A DNA stretch of 64,000 bases from Levilactobacillus cerevisiae. GTDB lineage: Bacteria; Bacillota; Bacilli; Lactobacillales; Lactobacillaceae. Within the stretch, counting starts at the first letter, position 1; the number at the start of each line of letters is the position of its first letter. Under the pieces are notes generated by a model that saw nothing but the letters and a program-made list of their open reading frames with translations, was not told the origin of the DNA and searched no databases. Location of the stretch: assembly GCF_003946245.1 (NCBI RefSeq), contig NZ_RHNN01000003.1, forward strand, positions 62,001 to 126,000. The letters run 5' to 3'. Made by a program: the position numbers and the translations under genes. Below are positions 45,672 to 53,488 of this stretch, piece by piece.

Positions 45672-45713
45672 AAAAATGGGTGCCGTGACGGATTGTCAGG
45701 ACGCCCATTTTAT
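45672..45713 (+). terminator. Terminator after the DedA gene
   Basis: AAAATGGGTG pairs with CGCCCATTTT (one G-T), with inner pairing GTGAC/GTCA, then TATTT. Confidence 0.75.
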
Positions 45714-45740
45714 TTGGCTAATTATAAAAAGGCTATAGAA

Positions 45741-45830
45741 AGGGCCCTGAGTAACATGCGGATTACTCAGGACCTCTATTTAGGAATCTGTTAATAAATC
45801 ACTTGTTTTGGGGGGAGTGCATCTATAGAC
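45741..45830 (-). ncRNA. Possible second short minus-strand transcript with terminator
   Basis: On the minus strand GCACTCCCCCCAAAACAAG (45820-45802) is followed by a stem CTGAGTAA/TTACTCAG with outer CC/GG pairs (45744-45774). The lead-in is nearly identical to that at 44284. The remaining sequence to the next gene (45830-46391) is AT-rich with TATAAT at 46215 and no gene, tRNA or repeat that I can identify. Confidence 0.35.
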
Positions 45831-46391
45831 AGTGATTCCTATCATCTATCACAGTGCTTAAGGTCAGAACGTATCACGAACTAACTACGAGTATGATACC
45901 GATTCGGCGATTGATGCGCAAGTGAATTGTAACTGTTCGGAATATCTGGCTAAAAATGTTGTTGGCGGGTAAATCAGCAGTACAGGTTCAGGTTAATCAG
46001 TGATCAAAGTAAGTTGAATACCGCGCTGATTGCTTTGGAATCGATTTCAAAATCAGCTATCAAAGTCCCGTAAAATAAACTGATTTGCCAGCAGAGTATA
46101 CGGGTTACGGTGTCGACGGTCATTTCGTCAGCCACCTCAGCGACCGACGTTGACGAGACCGCTCGCAATGATAAATTTCGTTATTTTCACGAGTCTAATT
46201 AGCCTGGATACTTATATAATTATAATAATTATCAAGATTTTTATAGTGCACAACGCACATTCTTTCACCATTTTTCTTGAAGTGTGAGTTTTTAGACCGG
46301 TTTGACGGGTTTTCCGAGACGAAGTCATTTATCTTTCGCTAACTTTCAAGTAGACTAGTTTTAGAATCGTTTTTCATGTAGGAGGGTAAAC

Positions 46392-47798
46392 ATGAAAGTC
46401 ATCATTGTTGGTAGTACACACGCTGGTACTAATGCAGCGCTACAAATTTTGCGTGATCATCCAGATACAGATGTGACCATTTACGAACGGCATACGAACG
46501 TCTCATTCCTTTCTTGTGGGATCTCTTTGTTCCTTGATGGACAAGTCAAACATCTTGAGGACATGTTCTATTCTTCACCTGAACAACTTGCGGAAGCCGG
46601 GGCCAAAGTTTTGACCCGCCACAACGTGATTAAGATCGATGCAGCAACGAAGTCGGTCGAAGTCGTCGATATGGAGTCTGGGGATGTTTCCACGGACACT
46701 TACGATAAGCTGATCATGGCGACGGGGTCAACCGTGACGGTACCGCCTATTTTTGGTATCGATGAAGATAAGGTCATGCTTTGCAAGAATTACGAACAGG
46801 CCGTAGCCATTGACGCTGCAGCTAAGGGTAACAAACGAATTGCGATTATCGGTGCTGGTTACATCGGGACCGAATTAGCTGAAAGTTACGCGCGGACTGG
46901 CCACGACGTTCAACTGCTGCAATCGCGAGACATCATTTTGAACCACTACGTTGATAAGGGCATGTCTGATCACATCGTCAGTTTGCTAAAGGAACAGGGC
47001 GTCGAAGTGCTGTTAAATCGGCGGGTCACTTCCTTTACAGGTAACGAAAATGGTGAGCTAGTCATCGAAACGACGAATGGCGACTTCACAGCCGACCTAG
47101 CCGTTGTCTGCACGGGCTTTGTGCCCAACACAGAATTGTTGCGGGGTCAAGTTGAAATGGACCGGCACGGCGCCATCATCATCAACGACTACGTTCAAAC
47201 GTCAGACCCAGACATCTTTGCCTGCGGGGATGCCAGTGTGGTTAACTTTAACCCAACCGGCAAGCCAGCTTACACACCACTGGCTACTAATGCCGTTCGG
47301 CAAGGGATGCTTGCGGGGATTAACGTCTTTGGCAATATCCAAAAGTACATGGGAACGCAAGCCACTTCGGCTATGCAGATCTTTGGCCGGACGTTGGCAT
47401 CAACTGGACTGACCATCGACCACGCGTTAAACGCTGGCTTCGATGCAGACCAGGTCACGTTCGAAGGTACTTGGCGGCCAAAATACATGCCATCTACGGA
47501 TGATTTGACCATCAACCTGGTTTACAACCGGGAGAACCGGCGCATCCTGGGTGCCCAGTTCTTTAGTAAGCATGAAGTTGCTCAATCCGCCAACGCCATC
47601 TCGATTGCGATTCAAAACCGCAACACGATTGACGACTTGGCCTTTGTGGACATGCTGTTCAACCCGAACTTCGACGACCCATTCAACTACCTCAACTTGG
47701 TAGCCCAACAGGCCGTGGAAAAGGAAACCAAGCGCGGCCACAACAACCCACGCTTGACCGCTGGGATGGACGAAGATCCAGAACTCACTCAAGACTAA
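46392..47798 (+). CDS. nox: NADH oxidase (water-forming type)
   Basis: 468-residue flavoprotein of the NADH oxidase / CoA-disulfide reductase group. FAD loop IIVGSTHAGTNAA (4-16), redox-active cysteine in SFLSCGISLF (Cys42), NAD loop IIGAGYIGTELAESYARTG (about 150-168), and the second FAD motif DIFACGDASVV (about 277). A single active cysteine and this length match the four-electron oxidases that regenerate NAD+ and remove oxygen. TAGGAGGG precedes the ATG. The acidic tail DEDPELTQD is typical. Confidence 0.88.
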   Translation: MKVIIVGSTHAGTNAALQILRDHPDTDVTIYERHTNVSFLSCGISLFLDGQVKHLEDMFYSSPEQLAEAGAKVLTRHNVIKIDAATKSVEVVDMESGDVSTDTYDKLIMATGSTVTVPPIFGIDEDKVMLCKNYEQAVAIDAAAKGNKRIAIIGAGYIGTELAESYARTGHDVQLLQSRDIILNHYVDKGMSDHIVSLLKEQGVEVLLNRRVTSFTGNENGELVIETTNGDFTADLAVVCTGFVPNTELLRGQVEMDRHGAIIINDYVQTSDPDIFACGDASVVNFNPTGKPAYTPLATNAVRQGMLAGINVFGNIQKYMGTQATSAMQIFGRTLASTGLTIDHALNAGFDADQVTFEGTWRPKYMPSTDDLTINLVYNRENRRILGAQFFSKHEVAQSANAISIAIQNRNTIDDLAFVDMLFNPNFDDPFNYLNLVAQQAVEKETKRGHNNPRLTAGMDEDPELTQD

Positions 47799-47813
47799 GC
47801 AGTTTAATGACAG

Positions 47814-47841
47814 GCACGGGCTGAATAAGTCCGTGTTTTTT
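47814..47841 (+). terminator. Terminator of nox
   Basis: CACGG (47815-47819) pairs with CCGTG (47831-47835), with the adjoining G/C bases extending it, and six T follow. Confidence 0.7.
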
Positions 47842-47892
47842 GTCGTCGTAGAAAACGTAAAATCTGAAATGCTGGCAGCATTGTGCAATCCC

Positions 47893-48013
47893 GTCGGCTT
47901 ACCGTTCGCCAAATTTAGGCTGGAACGCTGTGGGCATGACAACCGTGTGGCAATATAAAGTTAAAGAACCAAATCCCACGGCTGAGCCTAAATTTGCCTC
48001 ACTCATGCCTACA
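47893..48013. repeat. R1 dispersed element, copy 4 (short form)
   Basis: Arms CCAAATTTAGGCTGGAACGCTGTGGG and CCCACGGCTGAGCCTAAATTTG are kept, but the interior is only about 45 bases (ATGACAACCGTGTGGCAATA..), which begins like a PAL-A remnant (GTGTGGCA). Tail CTCACTCATGCCTACATAGAG matches copy 5. Confidence 0.8.
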
Positions 48014-48087
48014 TAGAGTTGTCAACGACTTCGGTGAGTTGGATTGCCACGGTAATGTTCAGCACTGTAGTGGCTAAAACCCAGTCT

Positions 48088-48279
48088 TAACCGGAGGATG
48101 ACAGAGATGGAGGCAGCTGTGTCGACGACGTTAGCTGAGCGATTTTCTCAGGTTACGTCGTGGGACGCGTTTGGAGACTGGCGGTTTTGGACAGGCTTCA
48201 AACCGAGCCGGAGGACCGCCTCTCAGGCCGCAGGCGGTCCCCATAGCAGCCGGAATCTTTGGCAGCCGCAGGTGACTGG
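48088..48279. repeat. R3 multi-hairpin dispersed element, copy 2
   Basis: Homologous to 30134-30326. Hairpin 1 is CGACGTTAGCTGAG..CTCAGGTTACGTCG, where copy 1 has GGCG/CGCC instead of GACG/CGTC: a compensatory pair. Hairpin 3 extends to GGACCGCCT/AGGCGGTCC. It starts 75 bases after the R1 copy, as at the other locus (86). Confidence 0.75.
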
Positions 48280-48322
48280 TTTCACCTAATTTAGCCTTGC
48301 TGAGCAAAGGGGTGGCGTATCC

Positions 48323-48341
48323 ATACCCCTTGGGGTATAAT
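48323..48341 (+). promoter_or_regulatory. CsoR/CstR-type operator on the trxA promoter
   Basis: ATACCCC-TT-GGGGTAT (48323-48338) is a palindrome with exact 7-base arms, the form typical of CsoR/CstR-family operators. It overlaps a TATAAT -10 box at 48336-48341. The downstream operon encodes a protein of that family. Confidence 0.65.
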
Positions 48342-48378
48342 GGCAACATTGACGATTAACTTCGAGGAGGAACAACCC

Positions 48379-48705
48379 ATGCAAGCTATTACGAGTAAGG
48401 ATTTTGAACACATTGGTGATGACACGGCGGTGACCGTGGTGGATTTTTGGGCGGACTGGTGTGGTCCCTGCAAGATGCAGACGCCGGTCTTAGAAAGCTT
48501 AGACGAGGCCTACGGTGATCAAGTGAAGTTTGCGTCATTGGATGTCGACCAGAACCAAGAGTTGGCGCAGTCGTTAGGCATCATGAGCATTCCGTCCCTG
48601 GTTATTTTCAAGAATGGCATGCCCACGGAAAAAGTTGTCGGTTTCCATCCCAAGGCGGCCCTGAAGAAATATATCGACGAAAAATTAACTGAGGTGACAG
48701 CTTAA
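48379..48705 (+). CDS. trxA: Thioredoxin
   Basis: 108-residue cytoplasmic thioredoxin with WADWCGPCKMQTPVLE (active-site CGPC at about 31-34), the cis-proline in IMSIPSLVIFKNG and a normal fold length. CGAGGAGGAA precedes the ATG at 48379; an in-frame ATG at 48340 lies in the operator and is rejected. It is immediately followed by the CstR-like gene with stop and start overlapping, so the two are coexpressed. That suggests a role in persulfide or thiol stress rather than a general ribonucleotide-reductase partner, as inference. Confidence 0.9.
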   Translation: MQAITSKDFEHIGDDTAVTVVDFWADWCGPCKMQTPVLESLDEAYGDQVKFASLDVDQNQELAQSLGIMSIPSLVIFKNGMPTEKVVGFHPKAALKKYIDEKLTEVTA

Positions 48706-48968
48706 TGGTCCAAACGACTTCTAACCAATTGAAGAACCGGTTGCGACGGGCAGACGGCCAGTTACAGGGGATTTTGAAAATGGTAGATGACGGCCGCGAA
48801 TGCCAGGATATTTTGACGCAATTGGCAGCCGTCCGGGCCGGTGTTGAGCGGATGATGGGGGTCGTTGTGGCGGAAAATGTGAAGCAATGCGTCGCCGAAG
48901 ACCAGCTAACAGACGACCAACAGGTGGCGTTACAAAATGCTTTGGACTTAGTGGTGAAGACCCACTAA
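48705..48968 (+). CDS. CsoR/CstR-family (DUF156) repressor, CstR-like
   Basis: 87-residue all-helical repressor. NQLKNRLRRADGQLQGILKMV at the N terminus, the first cysteine in GRECQDILTQL (about 33) and the second in ENVKQCVAE (about 67). CsoR copper sensors have a histidine in the position filled here by Asn (ENVKQC); CstR persulfide sensors have Asn. So it should sense reactive sulfur by cysteine crosslinking instead of binding Cu(I). It overlaps the trxA stop by one base and probably represses its own operon through the 48323 palindrome. Confidence 0.82.
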   Translation: MVQTTSNQLKNRLRRADGQLQGILKMVDDGRECQDILTQLAAVRAGVERMMGVVVAENVKQCVAEDQLTDDQQVALQNALDLVVKTH

Positions 48969-49013
48969 GTCGTACGTCAGATTCAGACTGATCATAAACC
49001 GTAATCACAAACG

Positions 49014-49038
49014 AAGTCGCCATTGTGGCGGCTTTTTT
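49014..49038 (+). terminator. Terminator of trxA-cstR
   Basis: AGTCGCC pairs with GGCGGCT around five bases, then six T. A TACAAT box (49041) for the next gene follows directly. Confidence 0.75.
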
Positions 49039-49075
49039 GGTACAATGAAAAGATACTCTTCAAGGAGACCTGAAA

Positions 49076-49468
49076 ATGGCAAACGTATTCACAATTATTG
49101 TTTTTGCTTTTATTGGTGGCGGTGGCCGTTACCTGATTGGTCAGACCTTGCCCGTGGTGGCGGGCTTTCCCTGGGTAACAATTCTGATTAATTTACTCGG
49201 CAGTGGTGTCTTAGCCTGGCTGTCCCACGCCAAGCGGTTGACGGCGCACTGGCCGGAAGCACTCACGGTTGGCCTAGGGGTCGGCGGCGTGGGGGCGTTC
49301 ACCACCTTTTCGACATTTAGCGTGGAGGCCGTCCGCTTGTTGCTGCACCAACAGTGGTTGCTGGCTCTGAGCTACGTCTTGTTAACGGTGATTGGCGGCG
49401 CTTTGTGTAGTCTATTGGGTGTCTGGATTGCACGGCGTTGGTGGACTTTCCGCGTGACAGAGCAATGA
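49076..49468 (+). CDS. crcB: Fluoride exporter CrcB/Fluc, first subunit
   Basis: 130-residue membrane protein with four hydrophobic segments. FIGGGGRYLIGQTLP at the N terminus, ILINLLGSGVLAWLS (about 36-50) and GGVGAFTTFSTFSVEA (about 69-84) are the CrcB signatures, including the TFSTF ion-path motif. Such proteins form dual-topology dimers that release fluoride. CAAGGAGACC precedes the ATG. The second gene overlaps, so a heterodimer is likely. No fluoride riboswitch is visible in the 107-base leader. Confidence 0.9.
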   Translation: MANVFTIIVFAFIGGGGRYLIGQTLPVVAGFPWVTILINLLGSGVLAWLSHAKRLTAHWPEALTVGLGVGGVGAFTTFSTFSVEAVRLLLHQQWLLALSYVLLTVIGGALCSLLGVWIARRWWTFRVTEQ

Positions 49469-49824
49469 TGGCCGCGATTGCCGGTCTGGGCGCAACGGTC
49501 GGCGCCTTGGGCCGTTACGAAATGACGCGTTGGGTGCAGGCGCGGCGGGGGAACCGGTGGCCACTAGCCACGCTGTTGATTAACTGGTTGGGCAGCCTGT
49601 TGTTAGGCCTCCTAACCGGTTGGCAATTAAATCATGTGACGCTGGTGCTATTGGGCACGGGGATGCTGGGTGGATTTACTACCTATTCCACGTTCAGCCA
49701 CGAAGTCGTCATGTTGGCCGATCAGCGGCGGTATGGCGCTATGGCAGGGTATTTGGCATTGAGTGTGCTCGGTGGCTTGTTACTCGCAGCGGCTGGCCTG
49801 TGGTTGGGCTGGTTGCTGCGGTGA
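49465..49824 (+). CDS. crcB: Fluoride exporter CrcB/Fluc, second subunit
   Basis: 119-residue paralogue of the preceding gene: ATVGALGRYEMTRWVQ, TLLINWLGSLLLGLL and GMLGGFTTYSTFSHEVV, with the usual YSTF variant. The ATG at 49465 overlaps the first crcB stop (ATGA); an upstream TTG would add nine residues. Four hydrophobic segments. Pairs of unequal CrcB proteins with opposite fixed topology are common in lactobacilli. Confidence 0.9.
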   Translation: MMAAIAGLGATVGALGRYEMTRWVQARRGNRWPLATLLINWLGSLLLGLLTGWQLNHVTLVLLGTGMLGGFTTYSTFSHEVVMLADQRRYGAMAGYLALSVLGGLLLAAAGLWLGWLLR

Positions 49825-49965
49825 GACTGTGGGTCACAAGTTGTCGTAGAGGCCTTCTAGCCTATTTTTGACGACTTGCGTGATTGTGCATAAATAAATC
49901 AGTGGTATTTCACCTGCAAGTTCCCTATCATGGGGGTATTGATTGAAACGAGAGGAGTGGCAATT

Positions 49966-50790
49966 TTGGCAGAACGCTTAACGATTGCGGAACAAAATCA
50001 GGCGTTGCGGGAACAACTTTCGCCAGAAAATCAGGCCTATTGGGACGACCTGGTGGCCGCGTTACGGCAACAGCCTAAGTTCAGTGATGAGGATAAATTA
50101 CAGCGACAATTACGGGAACTTTTACCGAATTTATTAGTCGCGCAATCGTCACAAAAATCCGCGCAACAGTTCTACGGCGCGGACCCAGCGACCGTTGCGG
50201 CACAAATCGGTGCCCCAGCCAAGGCCAAAGCGACCTGGTTGAGCTGGGATTTGTTGGTCCCAGTGCTCATCTTTATCCTGGGCGTGATTCTCCCCGCAGC
50301 CATTCTACCGGCCGTACCGCTGCAAGGACTTTTGATCACGGTTCAGTTTGGCCTATTCATCGTTGCAATGGCCCTTGGAATTTGGGTGGCACAACGGGTG
50401 ACGGCCCAAGCCCAATTGATTGGCTGGCTCGTCGTCATTGTGGCGTTAATCATTGCCATGTGGGTGGCCGCCAGAATCGTGCCAGCACAAGGCTTGATCT
50501 ACCTGACGCGCGTCGGTGGGAGCATCACGCTACTCGTGTTCGCGTTGGTCGTGACCGGTCTAACTTGGTGGCATCATCGTCGACACGCGGATTCTTGGTT
50601 CCCGGCAATTTTGGGTAGCCTGTGGATTACGACGTTGTTGGCTTTGCTCGCGCGCTTCCCGTTAACTTCGGGGTTAATGGTGACGTCGGCGGGCAACCTG
50701 CTGATCGCGTTGGGCACGATTTTAGCCGATGCCAGCATCTTGATTATTGGCTGGCACATTTGGCAAGTGCGGCAGAATCAGGAAAAATAG
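49966..50790 (+). CDS. DUF1129-family membrane protein
   Basis: 274 residues. A soluble N-terminal part (about 1-80) with NQALREQLSPENQAYWDDLV, LRELLPNLLVAQ and ARQFYG-like spacing, then six hydrophobic segments between about 88 and 265. This is the layout of the DUF1129 proteins of lactobacilli and relatives, whose role is unknown. The start is TTG at 49966 with AGAGGAG eight bases upstream; an ATG at 49930 has no site. It converges on the LytR-type gene. Confidence 0.7.
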   Translation: MAERLTIAEQNQALREQLSPENQAYWDDLVAALRQQPKFSDEDKLQRQLRELLPNLLVAQSSQKSAQQFYGADPATVAAQIGAPAKAKATWLSWDLLVPVLIFILGVILPAAILPAVPLQGLLITVQFGLFIVAMALGIWVAQRVTAQAQLIGWLVVIVALIIAMWVAARIVPAQGLIYLTRVGGSITLLVFALVVTGLTWWHHRRHADSWFPAILGSLWITTLLALLARFPLTSGLMVTSAGNLLIALGTILADASILIIGWHIWQVRQNQEK

Positions 50791-50803
50791 ATGATCATCG
50801 TAA

Positions 50804-50851
50804 AAACTGATTGCTTACCCTCGATATCCGGGCGAGCAATCAGTTTTTTTA
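50804..50851. terminator. Bidirectional terminator between convergent genes
   Basis: AAACTGATTGCT (50804-50815) is exactly complementary to AGCAATCAGTTT (50835-50846), with T-runs on both strands. The minus-strand gene stops inside it. Confidence 0.9.
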
Positions 50852-51844
50852 GAAGCCTACTGGATCCAACGCATCTGTTTGAAACGTACTCTGCGTTGCC
50901 AGTCCGAGTGCTTGACGAAGCCCAGTGGACACCTTCGTAATTTCACTCTGCGGCGTGACTTGATAGTCGATGCCGTTGATGGTGGCCGGTTGTCCCTGCA
51001 GCGTCTGCGACTCGATGTGCCGGCTGGTGTGGCCGTCTTTGGTCCGCAGCCACATCAGGTCGTCAAAGGTCAAATTGGTTTGCAGGTTGCTATTGAGCGA
51101 CTTGAGAACGGTTTGGTAACGTAGGATGGAGCTGAGACTCGCTTCCTTTAACACCAGGGCCTTGATAATTTGACGTTGGCGGGCTTGACGGCCGTAATCG
51201 CCCAACGGATCCTGGTCACGCATCCGCGAATAGGCTAAGGCGCTGGCCCCGTTCAAATGAATCTTGACGCCCTTGGTAACGTTGGCCTGTTCGTAGTGGA
51301 ACGTCAATAGCGGATTGACCGTGACGCCCCCGACCGCGTTGATCATTTTTTCCAGGCCACCCATGTTCAACAGGACATAGTAGTGAATGGGGATGTTGAC
51401 CAGGTGCTCGACGGTCTGAATCGTGGTCTTGGCGCCGTAAAGTGGGTAGGCCGCGTTGATTTTTTCCTCGTCATTTTGACTCCCATAAATATTGACCAGG
51501 GTGTCCCGCGGAATGCTGGTTAGTTTCGCCGTTTGTTTCTGCGGGTTGATGGTCGCGACAATCATGGTATCGGTGCGGCCAACCTGCGTGCGGCCCAGGG
51601 CACCGGTATCCGTCCCCAGTAAGAGAATCGCAAATGGCTTGCCACTGGTGATGGTGGTGTCGCTAGGCTTGCCAACGGCGTGGTAGGTCTGTGAAAATGT
51701 CTGTTTTGCGGTGTGCCAAGCGTGCCAGCCGTAAAGGCCGCCGCCCACCAACAAGAGGGCGAGCAGGGCTAAGACGAGGTGGTGGCGACGATGATGACGC
51801 CCAATGAAGTGCCGTCCCCGTGGCGGCAATGGTGCATTTTGCAT
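50849..51844 (-). CDS. LytR-CpsA-Psr family cell-wall glycopolymer ligase
   Basis: 331 residues: a cytoplasmic basic N terminus (RGRHFIGRHHRRHH), one membrane anchor (about 24-44) and an extracellular LCP domain. FAILLLGTDTGALGRTQVGRTDTMIVATI (about 72-100, in part), TSIPRDTLVNIYG with the pyrophosphate-binding arginine, INAAYPLYG, GGVTVNPLL and YSRMRDQDPLGDYGRQARQRQI are typical. LCP proteins attach teichoic acids or polysaccharides to peptidoglycan. AGGGGAGG precedes the ATG. Monocistronic. Confidence 0.9.
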   Translation of the reverse strand: MQNAPLPPRGRHFIGRHHRRHHLVLALLALLLVGGGLYGWHAWHTAKQTFSQTYHAVGKPSDTTITSGKPFAILLLGTDTGALGRTQVGRTDTMIVATINPQKQTAKLTSIPRDTLVNIYGSQNDEEKINAAYPLYGAKTTIQTVEHLVNIPIHYYVLLNMGGLEKMINAVGGVTVNPLLTFHYEQANVTKGVKIHLNGASALAYSRMRDQDPLGDYGRQARQRQIIKALVLKEASLSSILRYQTVLKSLNSNLQTNLTFDDLMWLRTKDGHTSRHIESQTLQGQPATINGIDYQVTPQSEITKVSTGLRQALGLATQSTFQTDALDPVGF

Positions 51845-51945
51845 GATAATTCCTCCCCTAATACGCTCACTAGTATAGTCACTTACGCGGCAAAAGGTGG
51901 GGAACTTTACCTAATTAGGTAGGAACGTTACCAAATCTTAGCAGA

Positions 51946-51982
51946 GTGTGAAGAAGGGCGGAACCAGTTGCCCTTTTTCACA
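51946..51982. repeat. PAL-A element, copy 4 (internally deleted)
   Basis: GTGTGAAGAAGGGC and GCCCTTTTTCACAC pair with one mismatch, with only nine bases between them (CGGAACCAGTT overlap), so the 111-bp element has lost its middle. Flanked by AGAGTGTG and TTTCAGCAATG, then an R1-like tail CTCACTCACGCCTGC. The rest of 51990-52332, upstream of luxS, holds no gene or clear site. Confidence 0.65.
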
Positions 51983-52332
51983 CGTTTCAGCAATGTCGCG
52001 GTTAACAGCCTGCTCACTCACGCCTGCTTTGTGGAGGCCAGCTACCTGGGCATTAAAATTTGGCACAGTAGTGAATAGTACCGACCTGATTGAGGGACAA
52101 ATTTTAACCAAAGTTGGCTACAGAACGTTCCATAGACGACAGAATTTCTAGCAGCTAAAAGTAGTCATTGTCCGGTTTGGCAGGAACCAAACCAGCCATC
52201 GTCAGAAAGAACTGAAAATTAGTGGCCGTTAGCGGTTACTTTGGTGTACAGTAAGGGAGTACGTACGTTTGATGATGACGATTCAATCACAGGCGTGGGA
52301 CATATTAATAGTTAAAAGGGAGTTGGCAAATA

Positions 52333-52806
52333 ATGGCAAAAGTTGAAAGTTTTACTTTGGATCATACAGCTGTTAAAGCACCTTACGTTCGGTTGATTAC
52401 ACGGGAAACGGGTGCCAAGGGTGACGTGATCTCGAACTTTGATTTACGGTTGGTTCAACCTAACGAAAACGCTATTCCAACGGCCGGGTTACATACGATT
52501 GAACACTTGTTGGCTGGCTACCTGCGTGACGAAATGAGCGGTGTCATTGATTGCTCACCATTTGGTTGCCGGACCGGTTTCCATTTGATCACCTGGGGCG
52601 AACAGTCTACTGAAGAAGTTGCCAAGGCTTTGAAGGCAGCCCTTCACCGTATTGCATTTGATACGGAATGGAAAGACGTCCAAGGAACTGACAAATACAG
52701 TTGTGGGAACTACCGCGACCACAGTCTGTTCTCTGCTAAGGAATGGAGCAAGGATATTCTGGACAAGGGAATTTCCAAAGACCCATTCAAGCGTGAAGTT
52801 ATCTAG
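52333..52806 (+). CDS. luxS: S-ribosylhomocysteine lyase (autoinducer-2 synthase)
   Basis: 157-residue iron enzyme that cleaves S-ribosylhomocysteine to homocysteine and the AI-2 precursor. Metal ligands are in [12 protein letters not shown] (His54, His58) and [11 protein letters not shown] (about Cys123); the catalytic cysteine is in [10 protein letters not shown] (Cys79). Normal length. AAAGGGAG precedes the ATG. It is monocistronic with a strong terminator; the methionine-cycle partner pfs is not in the window. Confidence 0.95.
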   Translation: MAKVESFTLDHTAVKAPYVRLITRETGAKGDVISNFDLRLVQPNENAIPTAGLHTIEHLLAGYLRDEMSGVIDCSPFGCRTGFHLITWGEQSTEEVAKALKAALHRIAFDTEWKDVQGTDKYSCGNYRDHSLFSAKEWSKDILDKGISKDPFKREVI

Positions 52807-52840
52807 CTTCAGGTACCGTTTCAGTAAGTTAAGCGGACTT

Positions 52841-52889
52841 AAAAGGTGAGGATAAACCTGTCGAAATGACGGGTAGTCCTTGCCTTTTT
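52841..52889 (+). terminator. Terminator of luxS
   Basis: AAAAGGTGAGGA pairs with TCCTTGCCTTTT (short bulge), enclosing CCTGTC/GACGGG, then T-run. Confidence 0.85.
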
Positions 52890-52933
52890 ACGTGTGGGTA
52901 AAAGCTGAAGCGCTGGCAACTTTGGCTAAAACT

Positions 52934-53112
52934 GCCGGCGGACCGTTCGCCAAATTTAGGCTGGAACGCTGTGGGTGGGACGGCCCAAGCCGAAAGGCGG
53001 TCTTGGGCCTCGCTTTGAACCGCCCAACCCGCGTTTCAAAGTCGCCATTTTCCAAGAGGACCACATGGAAAATCCCACGGCTGAGCCTAAATTTGGCTCG
53101 CTCACGCCTACA
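52934..53112. repeat. R1 dispersed element, copy 5
   Basis: Full-length form nearly identical in layout to the copies at 2.2 and 5.1 kb: GTTCGCCAAATTTAGGCTGG..TGTGGG, then GGCCCAAGCC/GGTCTTGGGCC, TTTGAAAC-type hairpins, CCCACGGCTGAGCCTAAATTTGG and tail CTCACGCCTACATAGAG. Confidence 0.8.
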
Positions 53113-53180
53113 TAGAGTGAGGTAACGACTAAGCGTCGACTGTCACCTCAAACCAGAATTGTGTACTGACTAAAAACTAG

Positions 53181-53221
53181 TCTTAGCCGGAGAACTGTAC
53201 CTTAGTCCCGTAGCCGCCGGT
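53181..53221. repeat. R3 element remnant, copy 3
   Basis: AGTCTTAGCCGGAGAACTG matches the 5' end of R3 copy 2 and CCGTAGCCGCCGG its 3' end; the hairpins between are deleted. It starts 69 bases after the R1 copy. The remaining bases to 53488 contain no gene that I can see. Confidence 0.5.
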
Positions 53222-53488
53222 ATTGACTTTCGACTAATTTGATGGCGACAATCCCTACTAGTTAGCTTGATGAGGTCCTTTCAACGCCAGCTAAAGCCTG
53301 TGAACATTTGTCACTAGTTGGTAATGCTGGATAAGTTACATCGCCGGAATCATTGTTAGGCGGTAGGTCCTGCGATATACTTAATACGTTGAATATATGT
53401 CTCAACCAAAAATGACTATATCGAAAATTTGGTTGGCTAAAAGCGTTAATTTCATTTAGAAATGTCTAATACTGTTTTGGGGGAACTA

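Noticed and set aside
48969-49075. Fluoride riboswitch before crcB
   Set aside because: The leader is mostly the upstream terminator and a -10 box; there is no room for the fold.
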